Positions 1 to 7,502 are shown, counted from the first letter of the stretch. The stretch: DNA of 29,088 nucleotides from a virus (IMGVR_UViG_3300034356_000089:1-29088), one strand, 5' to 3'. Notes: generated by a model not told the origin, from the letters alone. Numbers and translations are program-made.

Positions 1-4
1 TATG

Positions 5-12
5 TATTTATA
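5..12 (-). promoter_or_regulatory. T4-type late promoter at the left edge
   Basis: An exact minus-strand TATAAATA just past the gp21 stop, pointing out of the window. In T4 the next genes are 22 (scaffold) and 23 (major capsid), which are strongly expressed. The gene it serves is not visible here. Confidence 0.6.
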
Positions 13-17
13 CAAAA

Positions 18-668
18 TTATAGCTTGGAGATGAAATCTTTAAACACTTTTATCATGTTTTCTTCTAAGTCTTTTTGTGAAGACTTTTGAATAACTTGTT
101 TTTGTGTTGAAACATCAGCTTCTCTGATGATTCCGTTATCCCAAACCCACGCTTTATTTTCCATAATACCACGTACATATGCATCTGGTGCTGAAGGGTC
201 TGCTACAATATCTGCACAAGTTGCAAGATAAAAGTCATTGCCAACAACCTTAACTCCATTCTTTCCTTCAACAAGACTTCCTAGACCTCTTGTTGACACA
301 CCAACTACTGCACCTTCACTCATTAAGTTTTTTACAATGTTGCCGTATGGTGTGTCCATAATTTTTGCTTTGCCGATGAAATTGTTTCCATCTTGACGCA
401 AACTTTTAGTGATGTGTGAAACACGTTCTAAATTAATTGTTGGACCATCTGGATGTCCCAACTCACCGTAAGCACGATTTTTCATTACATACTCAGTAAC
501 ATATCGTTCTGTTTCTTTTTGCAAAACTTCTAACGGATACATTCTCTTGTTTCTGTTTTCTTGTTCTGCTTGCATGAAGATGCCTTCAATGAAGAAGTTT
601 TTACCGCCAGCTTCGTTTGCTTCAGTAATGATATTTACTTGCTCATTGATTTCTGTAATTAGTTTCAT
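18..668 (-). CDS. 21: gp21-like prohead core protease
   Basis: A 216-residue serine protease of the T4 gp21 family (herpesvirus-assemblin-like fold). The catalytic elements are visible: H72 in YGELGHPDG, S125 in VVGVSTRGLGS, and candidate acidic partners D153 and D157 in CADIVADPSAPDA. It cleaves the scaffold, the core proteins and the capsid N-termini after assembly and then itself. N-terminal ITE sequences (residues 4-6 and 14-16) are possible self-cleavage points. It starts at an ATGA overlap with the basic core protein behind an AGGAC ribosome site. The gene ends 6 nt after a TATAAATA box at the window edge, so scaffold gp22 and capsid gp23 probably follow outside. Confidence 0.95.
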   Translation of the reverse strand: MKLITEINEQVNIITEANEAGGKNFFIEGIFMQAEQENRNKRMYPLEVLQKETERYVTEYVMKNRAYGELGHPDGPTINLERVSHITKSLRQDGNNFIGKAKIMDTPYGNIVKNLMSEGAVVGVSTRGLGSLVEGKNGVKVVGNDFYLATCADIVADPSAPDAYVRGIMENKAWVWDNGIIREADVSTQKQVIQKSSQKDLEENMIKVFKDFISKL

Positions 669-955
669 TTTAGTCCTGCCGATGTTCGTTTTTTAAGTGA
701 TCTTGTTCTTTTGCGTAAAATCAATGCAAGTTTTGGTGCACGTTTTCTAGCCGCTTTACGCTGTGCAATTCTACGATGCATTTTTTCTTGTGAAGACATT
801 CTCACAAGTTTACCATCTAAAACTTTATACCCAGGTGTTGCTGATACAGCTTTTCTGCGCTGAACAACTCCAGCACGTACTCTGTTGACTTTGACAAGCC
901 TAGCTTCGTCCAATTTTTCTTCAGACAAATATATAAAGTCTTTAAACCTAATCAT
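665..955 (-). CDS. Very basic prohead core protein, gp68-like in position
   Basis: A 96-residue protein, strongly basic through its second half (HRRIAQRKAARKRAP and LRKRTRSLKKRT). The N-terminus MIRFKDFIYLSEEKLDE carries the FK-x-FI and L-x-E pattern also seen in the 184-residue neighbour, with two possible gp21 cleavage sites (LSE, LDE). T4 gene 68, directly before gene 21, encodes a basic prohead core protein, so position and charge agree, although similarity cannot be shown here. The basic part could bind DNA inside the head after cleavage. It has no clear ribosome site; a CATAAATA overlaps the start, which is more likely chance. It overlaps the gp21 start as ATGA. Confidence 0.7.
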   Translation of the reverse strand: MIRFKDFIYLSEEKLDEARLVKVNRVRAGVVQRRKAVSATPGYKVLDGKLVRMSSQEKMHRRIAQRKAARKRAPKLALILRKRTRSLKKRTSAGLK

Positions 956-957
956 AT

Positions 958-1404
958 TTATGGACTTACACCATCATCGGTAGTTTCACGACTAGCATAA
1001 CCGGCAGTTTTCTTGCCTTCCATAACAATAGTATATGTTGCACCTGCAACAAAGCCTAATGTTGATAGGTAAATGTCACCAATTGTATTTGCTGTTGTGT
1101 TTACAAACGGTGTTGTCAAATTTGTTGCTAAATCAAATGTGCCAGTGCCTGTGAGAATTGCAAACGTATTTGCGCCTGTTCCACTCCACATTAATTTTAC
1201 TTTAGAGTTTGCGCCAGCAATAGTCCAAGCAATCTTATTAACTGTCAATCGCTGTGATGATCCATCTCCAGTTGATGCAATCAAAGTGTTTGCATTAACT
1301 TTTCTGACGTTAGTTTCACCAGTGCCGTCTGATTCATTTGTAAATGCATATGCCCATGCTGATGCATGATCTTTTAATTTTGTTGAGATTACTGAATCTG
1401 CCAT
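958..1404 (-). CDS. Beta-rich protein in the prohead cluster, function unknown
   Basis: A 148-residue Thr/Ala-rich protein starting MADSVISTKLKDHASAW, with GDGSSQRLTVNKIAWTI, then KLMWSGTG and a hydrophobic stretch IGDIYLSTLGFVAG. The pattern suggests a beta sandwich. I know no secure family. A GGAAGA ribosome site lies about 7 nt before the ATG at 1404. It is placed between two proteins with prohead-targeting N-termini but lacks that motif itself, so it may be added to the outside of the capsid instead of packaged in the core; this is speculation. No signal peptide or membrane helix is evident. Its gene ends 2 nt before the next start. Confidence 0.65.
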   Translation of the reverse strand: MADSVISTKLKDHASAWAYAFTNESDGTGETNVRKVNANTLIASTGDGSSQRLTVNKIAWTIAGANSKVKLMWSGTGANTFAILTGTGTFDLATNLTTPFVNTTANTIGDIYLSTLGFVAGATYTIVMEGKKTAGYASRETTDDGVSP

Positions 1405-1405
1405 T

Positions 1406-1960
1406 TTATTCTTCCGCTATAGTTTTAGCAAATGCTAAAAGTACTTCAGCATCTTCTTCCAACTGATTCAAAAAGATTTCTTGATTGCTTTCATCTAACT
1501 GATCGTAAAGATTAGAAAGCAAATCAACTTCTTCATTTTTTAAAGCACCACGTTTCTTTGCCGCATCAAGCATTGCTAATCTATCACGAACACCACTAAT
1601 GCCCGGTTTGATATCTTTAGCGGCTTTCTTTTCGGCTGCATTAGGATTGCTAATATGCTTCATTGTAGTCTTAGACTGATGACTTTCTGCTTCGCTCATT
1701 TTGTTTGTCATCATTGCTTTTCTAGCGGCAAGAGCGGCTAGCTTCGCACGTGCGGCTGCGGCTTCTTTGTCGTGTGCTTTTGGACTAGCTTTAACGTCTT
1801 TGTCGTATGCATCGCCTTCACCAAACGGTTGCTTGTTGTCAAGCCTATTACCTTTAGTTTTGACTTCATCATTCGCATATGCCATTTTATTGGCAATGCC
1901 GTCTTTATATTTGACTCTTTCTACTTCATCCAACTGGATAAAACTTTTAAAGTTCTTCAT
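1406..1960 (-). CDS. Probable prohead core / internal head protein with N-terminal targeting motif
   Basis: A 184-residue, highly charged and Ala-rich protein. Its N-terminus MKNFKSFIQLDEVE matches in pattern the start of the 96-residue neighbour (MIRFKDFIYLSEE): a basic amphipathic decapeptide with FK-x-FI, followed by L-x-E. T4 core and internal proteins carry short N-terminal capsid-targeting segments cleaved by gp21 after I-x-E or L-x-E. Further possible sites (QLDE, QLEE, TIAE) occur in the acidic C-terminus. The middle is a Lys/Ala-rich helix (AAAARAKLAALAARKAMM). The start is supported by GAAGGAAA about 7 nt upstream. It is possibly a scaffold or DNA-associated head protein; the function is inferred from the motif and position. 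Confidence 0.65.
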   Translation of the reverse strand: MKNFKSFIQLDEVERVKYKDGIANKMAYANDEVKTKGNRLDNKQPFGEGDAYDKDVKASPKAHDKEAAAARAKLAALAARKAMMTNKMSEAESHQSKTTMKHISNPNAAEKKAAKDIKPGISGVRDRLAMLDAAKKRGALKNEEVDLLSNLYDQLDESNQEIFLNQLEEDAEVLLAFAKTIAEE

Positions 1961-2174
1961 CTACATTTCCTTCTGAACTGGATTGAAATTCTTCTTCACC
2001 GCTAGATGCGACTTCTACTTCTTCGCTATCTTTGAAAAGTGAACTAGCTAATTCCATTCTTTTTACTTCAATATGATTCTGTATCTTGTCGTTTAGTGCG
2101 TCAAGAATTGAGTTTTTAAACTCAGCCGGTCTTGCATCATATGCGTGTTGAATTGCTGTCTGTACATTTTCCAT
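1947..2174 (-). CDS. Acidic prohead core protein, gp67-like
   Basis: A 75-residue protein with a helical first half (IQHAYDARPAEFKNSILDAL, then KIQNHIEVKRMELASSLF) and a strongly acidic, Ser-rich tail (SSGEEEFQSSSEGNVDEEL). T4 gene 67 encodes a small acidic prohead core protein, cleaved during maturation, in exactly this position after gp20 and before 68 and 21. Size, charge and synteny agree, and the helical DALxxKIxxxxExKRMELA segment looks like aquatic-phage gp67 relatives. No closer test was possible. It has a late promoter and a good ribosome site, and it overlaps the next gene by 14 nt, so the two are probably coupled. Confidence 0.68.
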   Translation of the reverse strand: MENVQTAIQHAYDARPAEFKNSILDALNDKIQNHIEVKRMELASSLFKDSEEVEVASSGEEEFQSSSEGNVDEEL

Positions 2175-2200
2175 GTTATATTTCCTTTTGTTTGCTAACT

Positions 2201-2208
2201 TATTTATA
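2201..2208 (-). promoter_or_regulatory. T4-type late promoter before the gp67-like core gene
   Basis: An exact minus-strand TATAAATA 26 nt upstream of the 75-residue gene start, followed by an AAAAGGAAA ribosome site. It would drive the core and protease genes down to gp21. Confidence 0.72.
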
Positions 2209-2219
2209 CTTTATCGGTT

Positions 2220-3182
2220 TTAAGCATTGTAATATGGCATTAAATAATCTGTTCCGCCAATATTTACAGATATAAATCCTACTGGATTGTTTGGTAAAGT
2301 TGCGCTTCCTGATGTTGCAGTTCCTGAAATTGCGCTTGATGGATTAACTCTAATACCACCAGCTATGACTGTAGCATCGTTTTCACCAATCTTAGAGATG
2401 TTGTCATCTTTAAAAACAAGCAATCTATGAATGTTATCAATAAATCCAGCAACACCAAAACTGGCAGTTGTTGCTATACTTAACGGATTGATATTAAATC
2501 TAACGCTTGGCTGTGAAATTACTAATGTTGAAGATATCGATGGAAACGGAACATCATCAATTTCCATATTGATCTGAGGAACACCAAATGTGATAGCAGA
2601 TTCATATGAATTAGAATACAATATATAATTTAATTGCGGTGTTCCAAAACTATTCTGTATTGTAACTGACTCTGGTGATACTAATGGTATAACAGAAATA
2701 TTACCAATAGTCAATTCAGAATTTACAGAATTTATATTTACTGTAAAGTTTAAGTTTCCAACGGAACCAAATGAAACTGTTGATTCTGCGCTTTCTGCGT
2801 AAATTATTGAATTTAATTGTGATGAACCAAATGCAAGTGTGGATTCAGTTGAGTTTGGACGTATCTGAACAAATAAATTGTCTATTTCTCCAAAAGCAAG
2901 TCCACTTACAATAGAACGGTCAAAAGCATCCGTTAATTGCTGAATCGTATTTGACTGATATACTTGAATTTCTGCATTTTGAACACCGAATAAATTATCA
3001 GAAAGATATAAATTCTGTCTAATATTTACATATACATTATGCGTGTTCGGAAACTCCACCGTAGAGTCAATTGCCCTATCGTTGGTGTCTATAAATTGTA
3101 TTATCGGTGTGTCTTGCTGTGCTGATAAAAGTGTATTAGCAAATTCCGATAATGCAACATCTAAGACTATCACTTGATTCAT
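2220..3182 (-). CDS. FG-repeat virion protein
   Basis: A 320-residue protein starting at the ATG at 3182; a TTG two codons earlier lacks support. The centre (2439-2894) is a run of units of 20-23 residues, each beginning FG and often continuing xPQLNxxI, with an ES pair near the end. Phe-Gly, or a conservative substitute, occurs at residues 99, 120, 140, 161, 181, 201, 224 and 244 counted from the TTG. The C-terminus (LPNNPVGFISVNIGGTDYLM) resembles short endings seen on phage fibre proteins. It has no signal peptide. The leader AGAGAGACT is nearly the same as the gp20 leader. It is probably an extended beta fibre of the virion; its location in the head cluster leaves head or tail open. Confidence 0.72.
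   Translation of the reverse strand: MNQVIVLDVALSEFANTLLSAQQDTPIIQFIDTNDRAIDSTVEFPNTHNVYVNIRQNLYLSDNLFGVQNAEIQVYQSNTIQQLTDAFDRSIVSGLAFGEIDNLFVQIRPNSTESTLAFGSSQLNSIIYAESAESTVSFGSVGNLNFTVNINSVNSELTIGNISVIPLVSPESVTIQNSFGTPQLNYILYSNSYESAITFGVPQINMEIDDVPFPSISSTLVISQPSVRFNINPLSIATTASFGVAGFIDNIHRLLVFKDDNISKIGENDATVIAGGIRVNPSSAISGTATSGSATLPNNPVGFISVNIGGTDYLMPYYNA
2439..2894 (-). repeat. About seven degenerate 20-23 residue FG units
   Basis: Units begin with FG (or a conservative substitute) at spacings of 21, 20, 21, 20, 20, 23 and 20 residues. The repeat is clear at protein level but has largely diverged at the DNA level, which implies an old expansion. Confidence 0.75.
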
Positions 3183-3214
3183 AATCAAGTCTCTCTATTC
3201 TCTAATTAATTATT

Positions 3215-3616
3215 TTAAAGGGCGAATATTTTACTTGCGCCAGAAGAGAAGACTACTGTAATGTCACCGCCGTTAGGTAGAATTGGCAAACCAGTTGCGC
3301 TGTCAATATAAGCAATCAATCTGGAAGTAGATTGCACTCCTGTATCTTGAAATATCAATAATGCTTCACAATTTGCACCAGTAACGGATGTAAATGTTGC
3401 ATCATCTGCGTCAAAAACTCCATTGGTAACAGTTTTATTTGATAATGCCGTACTTGATATCACAGCACTATTTGATACTTCACTACGATATTGGTGTGAT
3501 GCGCTGTAAGTGTATACTCCAGTGTCAACAAGTGCAATAGTAATTGTATTTGCGCTCATATTGATATGACCATTGATAAATGATTCTTTTGCTTTTGGGT
3601 ACAATGCGTTTGCCAT
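3215..3616 (-). CDS. Small beta-rich phage protein, function unknown
   Basis: A 133-residue protein starting MANALYPKAKESFINGHINM, then TITIALVDTGVYTYSASHQY. This opening resembles a widespread small phage protein of unknown function in which the same sequence style (MANALY..., then IKVALVDT) recurs; the link is from memory. Sequence alternation suggests beta structure. It has its own exact late promoter and a strong AAGGAG ribosome site, unlike its neighbours, which points to high expression and so to an abundant virion component. It lies between the collagen-like protein and an FG-repeat protein. A decoration protein is conceivable but unproven. Confidence 0.75.
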   Translation of the reverse strand: MANALYPKAKESFINGHINMSANTITIALVDTGVYTYSASHQYRSEVSNSAVISSTALSNKTVTNGVFDADDATFTSVTGANCEALLIFQDTGVQSTSRLIAYIDSATGLPILPNGGDITVVFSSGASKIFAL

Positions 3617-3638
3617 AAAATTCTCCTTAATTTTTACT

Positions 3639-3646
3639 TATTTATA
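3639..3646 (-). promoter_or_regulatory. T4-type late promoter before the 133-residue gene
   Basis: An exact minus-strand TATAAATA that contains the stop codon of the collagen-like gene, 22 nt upstream of the next start. The leader has an AAGGAGAATTTT ribosome site. Promoter and ribosome site together suggest strong late expression of the small protein. Confidence 0.72.
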
Positions 3647-5174
3647 ATACGATTGGTGTTCCGATTTTTATAAATGCTTTTGTTGCCGATATTGCATATC
3701 CAAGTTTTAATGAAAATGCCGCACCATTGATAGTGGAAGTTGTCACAACATCACCATTACTTCCAAGATATAAAGATTGTTCTGGTGTCCAAGTCCACGA
3801 TGGATTAGTTATTGAACCAAAAGTTACTGTCTCTCCTGAACTATCCAAAATTCCTAAAATTTTATCTACTTGAGTTATATCTGATGCTGAAGCCAAAACA
3901 GTATTGGCTGTAGAATCCAAAGCAACAACTTTATACGTAGCACCGGTACTATTGTCAAATTGAACATTTAAAGATTCTGCAACACCTCCACCACCACCTG
4001 TGTTAGCTTGTGCGAATGCAGATTGTGCAATGCTAAGTGCTGAGTTTGCTGTAGAAAATGAACTATTTGCAATAGAACGTGCTAAGTTATCTGTACCAGC
4101 GGCACCACCAGTATTTGCTTTTGCAAATGCTGAGTTTGCAAGATCAAGCGCAGAATTTGCTTGATTGTATGAATTATTGGAGGTAGAGAATGCGCTATTA
4201 GCTTGTGTATATGCTAAGTTTGCGGTGTACCAAGCGGATGTTGCTCTTGTTCTTGCTACGGTGTCTATAGTGCCGCCACCAGCACCACCTTCAACGAATA
4301 CAAACTTCTGTGATGCTTGATCGTAAGATAAAACATAACCATCAGTAATACTATCTCTATCAACGTCATCTAAGTAACGTAGATTTACTTCACCAGATCC
4401 GCTTGATCCTCCGTGTTGTCCACCAGATTTAACAATTACGGCATTGACTTTTGTTTTAAATGCGCTAACATCTTTCTGAACATTATCAATAAACTTCTGA
4501 AACTTTTCTTCAACAGGTTTTATGTCTGCGTCTTTACCATCCTTACCTGCAACACCTTGAATACCCTGTGGTCCAATCTCACCTCTTGGCCCAACTGATC
4601 CTTGAATTCCTTGTCGTCCGTCTTTTCCTGAATCGCCTCGCTCGCCTCTGTCACCCTTCTCACCTCGCTCACCTTGAATTCCCTCGGCGCCAGCTGGTCC
4701 AGCGGGACCAATTTTGCCCGCTTCTCCATCTCTTCCGTCCAAACCATTTTTGCCGTCTTCACCCTTGTCACCCTTTTCGCCACGCTCTCCAGCAATACCC
4801 TGTACACCTTGTTCGCCTTGCAGACCACGTTCGCCCTGTTCGCCTTGTGGACCAACATCCCCTTTTATTCCCTGCAGGCCTTCAGGCCCGATTTCGCCTT
4901 GTAAACCAACATCACCTTTTTCACCACGTTCGCCAACATCGCCCTTGTCACCCTTGTCACCTTTAGGTCCCTGAGCGCCAGTTGCACCAAGGGCTCCACG
5001 TGGACCGACTGGACCAGGAACTTGTTCAACGATTACTTCTGTTGTTTTCTTTTCTAGAAGAGATACTAACTCTGTCTTAAGTTTTTGTATCTCTTGTCTT
5101 GTGTATGCTACTGATGTTGCAACAGAAACCGCTTCGCTGAGTGTACCGCTAAGATTAGTTTCCTTCTTTGTCAC
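3642..5174 (-). CDS. Collagen-like virion protein with heptad repeats
   Basis: A 510-residue protein read from GTG at 5174. A TTG at 5189 is also possible, but only the GTG has a GAGG ribosome site 6 nt upstream. Either start overlaps the gp20 end. There is an N-terminal coiled coil ([18 protein letters not shown]), then 54 uninterrupted Gly-X-Y triplets (4530-5015) rich in GDKGDKGD- and GERGEKG-type charged triplets. A linker follows, then heptads of the form ANSAFxx, as in [20 protein letters not shown], and a beta-rich C-terminal domain ending [11 protein letters not shown]. This order suggests a trimeric, rod-like fibre. Because it sits between the portal and core genes it may be a head fibre, but a tail or free virion fibre is equally possible. 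The plus-strand ORFs opposite it are shadows. Confidence 0.85.
   Translation of the reverse strand: MTKKETNLSGTLSEAVSVATSVAYTRQEIQKLKTELVSLLEKKTTEVIVEQVPGPVGPRGALGATGAQGPKGDKGDKGDVGERGEKGDVGLQGEIGPEGLQGIKGDVGPQGEQGERGLQGEQGVQGIAGERGEKGDKGEDGKNGLDGRDGEAGKIGPAGPAGAEGIQGERGEKGDRGERGDSGKDGRQGIQGSVGPRGEIGPQGIQGVAGKDGKDADIKPVEEKFQKFIDNVQKDVSAFKTKVNAVIVKSGGQHGGSSGSGEVNLRYLDDVDRDSITDGYVLSYDQASQKFVFVEGGAGGGTIDTVARTRATSAWYTANLAYTQANSAFSTSNNSYNQANSALDLANSAFAKANTGGAAGTDNLARSIANSSFSTANSALSIAQSAFAQANTGGGGGVAESLNVQFDNSTGATYKVVALDSTANTVLASASDITQVDKILGILDSSGETVTFGSITNPSWTWTPEQSLYLGSNGDVVTTSTINGAAFSLKLGYAISATKAFIKIGTPIVL
4530..5015 (-). repeat. 54-triplet collagen-like Gly-X-Y tract
   Basis: Glycine occupies every third residue for 54 consecutive triplets, without interruption, in the collagen-like protein. 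X and Y positions are rich in Glu, Asp, Lys, Arg and Gln, with relatively few prolines. Bacterial and phage collagens without hydroxyproline often gain stability from such charged triplets. Confidence 0.92.
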
Positions 5175-6822
5175 CTTTAGCCTCTTCAACTAGTGTGCCA
5201 AAAAATGCAGTCATAGACTTAGCCAATTCTCTTTGGTCTACGTCATCAATTACTCCAGTGTTTTCAGTTTCTTCTTTCTTTACACTTACAACAAGTTGTT
5301 GTGGTGGAGGTGCGACTGGTGCTGGAGGTGGTAAATCTTCTGGAGACATACCATCTTCTTCCATGTTTGCTTTGTCTTCTTCCATCTCTTCGTCCATTTG
5401 TTTTATATCTTCTTCGCTTTGATGCAAAACATTTTTTCTGATATAATTAATGGAGAAGTATTTGCCAACATATCCGTCAATGTCTGAAAGAAGACCCAAT
5501 CGATCTTTCATCAATTCAGCATTTTTGAGTTCGGCAAAGTGTGAGTCTGATTGATAGTCATAGCTGATTTCTTCTTTCATTTGTTCCCACTCTTTACGAG
5601 TGCAAACACCTTTAAGTAGAAGCTGTGTTTCAAGCATCTTGTCAAACAGGTGTGAGAATCTTAAACGTAAACGTGAAACAAACTTACCAAACTTCAATTC
5701 ATCTCTACTAATTTCAGAAGCACGACCTAAAGAAAATCCATTGTCAGATTCTATGCGAGAAACTGGAACGTTCAATGACTTGAACATTTTCTTTTGAAAA
5801 TACAATACGTCATCAATCTCACCTAAGTTTTGTCCACCTTGTAGTGTGGTAATCTCAGTACCTTTACCACCTTCTCTACGTGGCAACCAGTAATCTTCTA
5901 ACATCGTTTGAAATCTTCTGTCATCACGAATTTCACCAGTCTGTGCGTCATAGACTAATTTGTTTTTATACTTCTGCATGATTTCACGCAAGTATTGTTC
6001 AGCCTTCATCTTAGGCAAATTACCTACGTCAATGTAAAAGATTCTACGTTCTGGCGCACGGGAGATACGATAGATAACTGTCGCATCTTCAAGCATACGC
6101 AATTGATTGAGTGGTTTAATTGCTTTGTGTAGATGTGAAACAATTACTTTGCCATCTTTGTCTGTGATACCTGAGTTAGTGTAGCAAACTGAGTCTACTG
6201 CAATTTTGATACCTTGTGAACCATCTCTAGCAAATCCTTTATCAGAGTAGATAAAGTATTCGTGATACTGTTGTGTTATGTCTGCTGTTCCAGGACGATT
6301 GTCTGTTCTTTTGTTTTCACGCACTTTACGAATTTTACGTGGATCAATGTAACGAACTTCTTTCAATCCTGATCTAGGATTCTTTTCGTCAATGACCATG
6401 TGATAATACAAACGCCCATCAACATACCATCTACGAAAGATATCGTAACCCTGATTGTTGAAATCAAGAAGTTTCATAATGTAATGATATTCATCACGAA
6501 TTTTTTTCTTGATTGATTCTGGTTGTTCAAGTTTATCCAAAATGATTTGAACTGGATAATCACCATCTTCAAAGACTAATGATTCATTCACAATATCTTC
6601 AATTGCCGCATCACATTCTGGCTGAAGTGCCATCTCACGATACTTCTTAATTAAATCTGCGTCTGTTCTAATCTGACCTTCAAGATCCAGGTATGTACCA
6701 TAGACACCACCGCCAGAAATTGCAACGGATGCATCGTCATCGGTAGGTGGAACAAACGATTTTAACTGTTCTGCTTCAACATCATCTTTACCAATCTTAT
6801 ATCCAAAAAGTTTTATCGCCAT
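5155..6822 (-). CDS. 20: gp20-like portal protein
   Basis: A 555-residue portal vertex protein. It opens MAIKLFGYKIGKDD and has YGTYLDLEGQIRTDADLIKK, ECDAAIEDIVNESLV, FRRWYVDGRLYYHMVIDE and VRYIDPRKIRKVRE, the conserved gp20 core used as a marker for T4-like phages. A later segment, LNVPVSRIESDNGFSLGRASEISRDE, also fits. The dodecameric portal starts prohead assembly and is the DNA channel docked by terminase. The C-terminal 60 residues are a Pro- and Glu-rich tail (LPPPAPVAPPPQQ) that is likely flexible. The leader ribosome site is a purine stretch AGAGAGA rather than AAGGAG, and a terminator-like hairpin lies directly upstream, so expression may be deliberately low. It overlaps the next gene. 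Confidence 0.96.
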   Translation of the reverse strand: MAIKLFGYKIGKDDVEAEQLKSFVPPTDDDASVAISGGGVYGTYLDLEGQIRTDADLIKKYREMALQPECDAAIEDIVNESLVFEDGDYPVQIILDKLEQPESIKKKIRDEYHYIMKLLDFNNQGYDIFRRWYVDGRLYYHMVIDEKNPRSGLKEVRYIDPRKIRKVRENKRTDNRPGTADITQQYHEYFIYSDKGFARDGSQGIKIAVDSVCYTNSGITDKDGKVIVSHLHKAIKPLNQLRMLEDATVIYRISRAPERRIFYIDVGNLPKMKAEQYLREIMQKYKNKLVYDAQTGEIRDDRRFQTMLEDYWLPRREGGKGTEITTLQGGQNLGEIDDVLYFQKKMFKSLNVPVSRIESDNGFSLGRASEISRDELKFGKFVSRLRLRFSHLFDKMLETQLLLKGVCTRKEWEQMKEEISYDYQSDSHFAELKNAELMKDRLGLLSDIDGYVGKYFSINYIRKNVLHQSEEDIKQMDEEMEEDKANMEEDGMSPEDLPPPAPVAPPPQQLVVSVKKEETENTGVIDDVDQRELAKSMTAFFGTLVEEAKGDKEGN

Positions 6823-6842
6823 ATTTGAGTCTCTCTAAAAAA

Positions 6843-6867
6843 AATGGGGGCCGTAATAGCCCCCATT
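6843..6867 (-). terminator. Terminator-like hairpin between the tail tube genes and the portal gene
   Basis: A perfect 9-bp stem, AATGGGGGC paired with GCCCCCATT, with a 7-nt loop, followed on the minus strand by an uninterrupted T run of about 7. This is a textbook intrinsic terminator 58 nt past the stop of the second tube gene and 20 nt before the gp20 start. Readthrough or a nearby promoter is needed for portal expression. Confidence 0.88.
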
Positions 6868-6879
6868 GTTTGACAACTA

Positions 6880-6904
6880 TTACGCAATTATTTATGTTGC
6901 GTAA
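6880..6904 (-). promoter_or_regulatory. Late-promoter-like CATAAATA inside a perfect inverted repeat upstream of gp20
   Basis: The box CATAAATA (minus strand, 6889-6896) lies in the 9-nt centre of an 8-bp perfect inverted repeat, TTACGCAA and TTGCGTAA (6880-6887, 6897-6904). It is upstream of the portal gene but also upstream of the hairpin at 6843-6867, so transcripts starting here would meet that hairpin before reaching gp20. It could be a promoter, an operator-like site or an RNA structure. Confidence 0.5.
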
Positions 6905-6925
6905 AATTCATTATTTAATTCTTTT

Positions 6926-7492
6926 TTATGATCCTGTTCCTGCCGAAGGTTCAGCACTTCCAACACCAACATCAAGATAGTGATATTGGAATGTAACAGT
7001 AAATTCTTGAACTGCATCTGTAGTATCGTAAGACAAGTCAATAGCAGAAACGTCAGTCGGAAATGCATCAAACAACTTATATACTCTAGCAACTGTGCCA
7101 TCAGGTTTTAACTGATTAACAGTAATAGTGGAACGATATGAATCCGTGCCTTCTCTTAATGCTTGTTCTCCATCGACATTGACGATTGTGTTTAGCCAAT
7201 TATCAAAAGATTTACGAATGTTTTGAGAGTCATCGTTGATAAATGTTGCTGTCCAGTCTGCGTATGTTCTATCGCCAGGAATTTTAATTCGTCTTCCTCT
7301 GAATGGAACTTCAATAACACCTAACGTAAATGCTGGAATAGCACCAGATTTACACAAAATAGGAAAATCAATTAGATTAACGCCAGTTATTGTTTCTTCA
7401 AGTCCAATTTCCATACGAAATAAATTTGCTTTTGATCCACCATTTAGTTTTTCTCTAAATGTGTCAATACTGAAAAAATTTGCGGTTGCCAT
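6926..7492 (-). CDS. Second gp19-like tail tube paralog
   Basis: A 188-residue paralog of the preceding tube protein. Shared signatures are KANLFRMEIGL, then CKSGAIPAFTLGVIEVPFRGR, GDRTYADWTATFIND, VSAIDLSYDTTDAVQEFTVTF. It has an altered N-terminus (FFSIDTFREKLNGGSK) and an added C-terminal tail rich in Gly, Ser and Ala (GVGSAEPSAGTGS). It starts 11 nt after the first copy with an AAGGAA ribosome site and is followed by the terminator-like hairpin at 6843-6867. T4 has gp54 and gp48 as tube-like initiator relatives, but they are encoded in the baseplate cluster, not here. This copy may be a minor tube component, a tube-end protein or a second structural tube. The exact role is not known. Confidence 0.88.
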   Translation of the reverse strand: MATANFFSIDTFREKLNGGSKANLFRMEIGLEETITGVNLIDFPILCKSGAIPAFTLGVIEVPFRGRRIKIPGDRTYADWTATFINDDSQNIRKSFDNWLNTIVNVDGEQALREGTDSYRSTITVNQLKPDGTVARVYKLFDAFPTDVSAIDLSYDTTDAVQEFTVTFQYHYLDVGVGSAEPSAGTGS

Positions 7493-7502
7493 TTTTTATT
7501 CC

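Noticed and set aside
955-962. CATAAATA as a promoter for the 96-residue gene
   Set aside because: The box overlaps the start codon of that gene, so a transcript would begin inside it; it could only serve gp21 and is probably chance.
4568-4974. Plus-strand Pro-rich open frames opposite the collagen-like gene
   Set aside because: They are the antisense of Gly-X-Y codons, which have no stops in that frame; no ribosome site or promoter is present and the minus-strand gene is clearly real.
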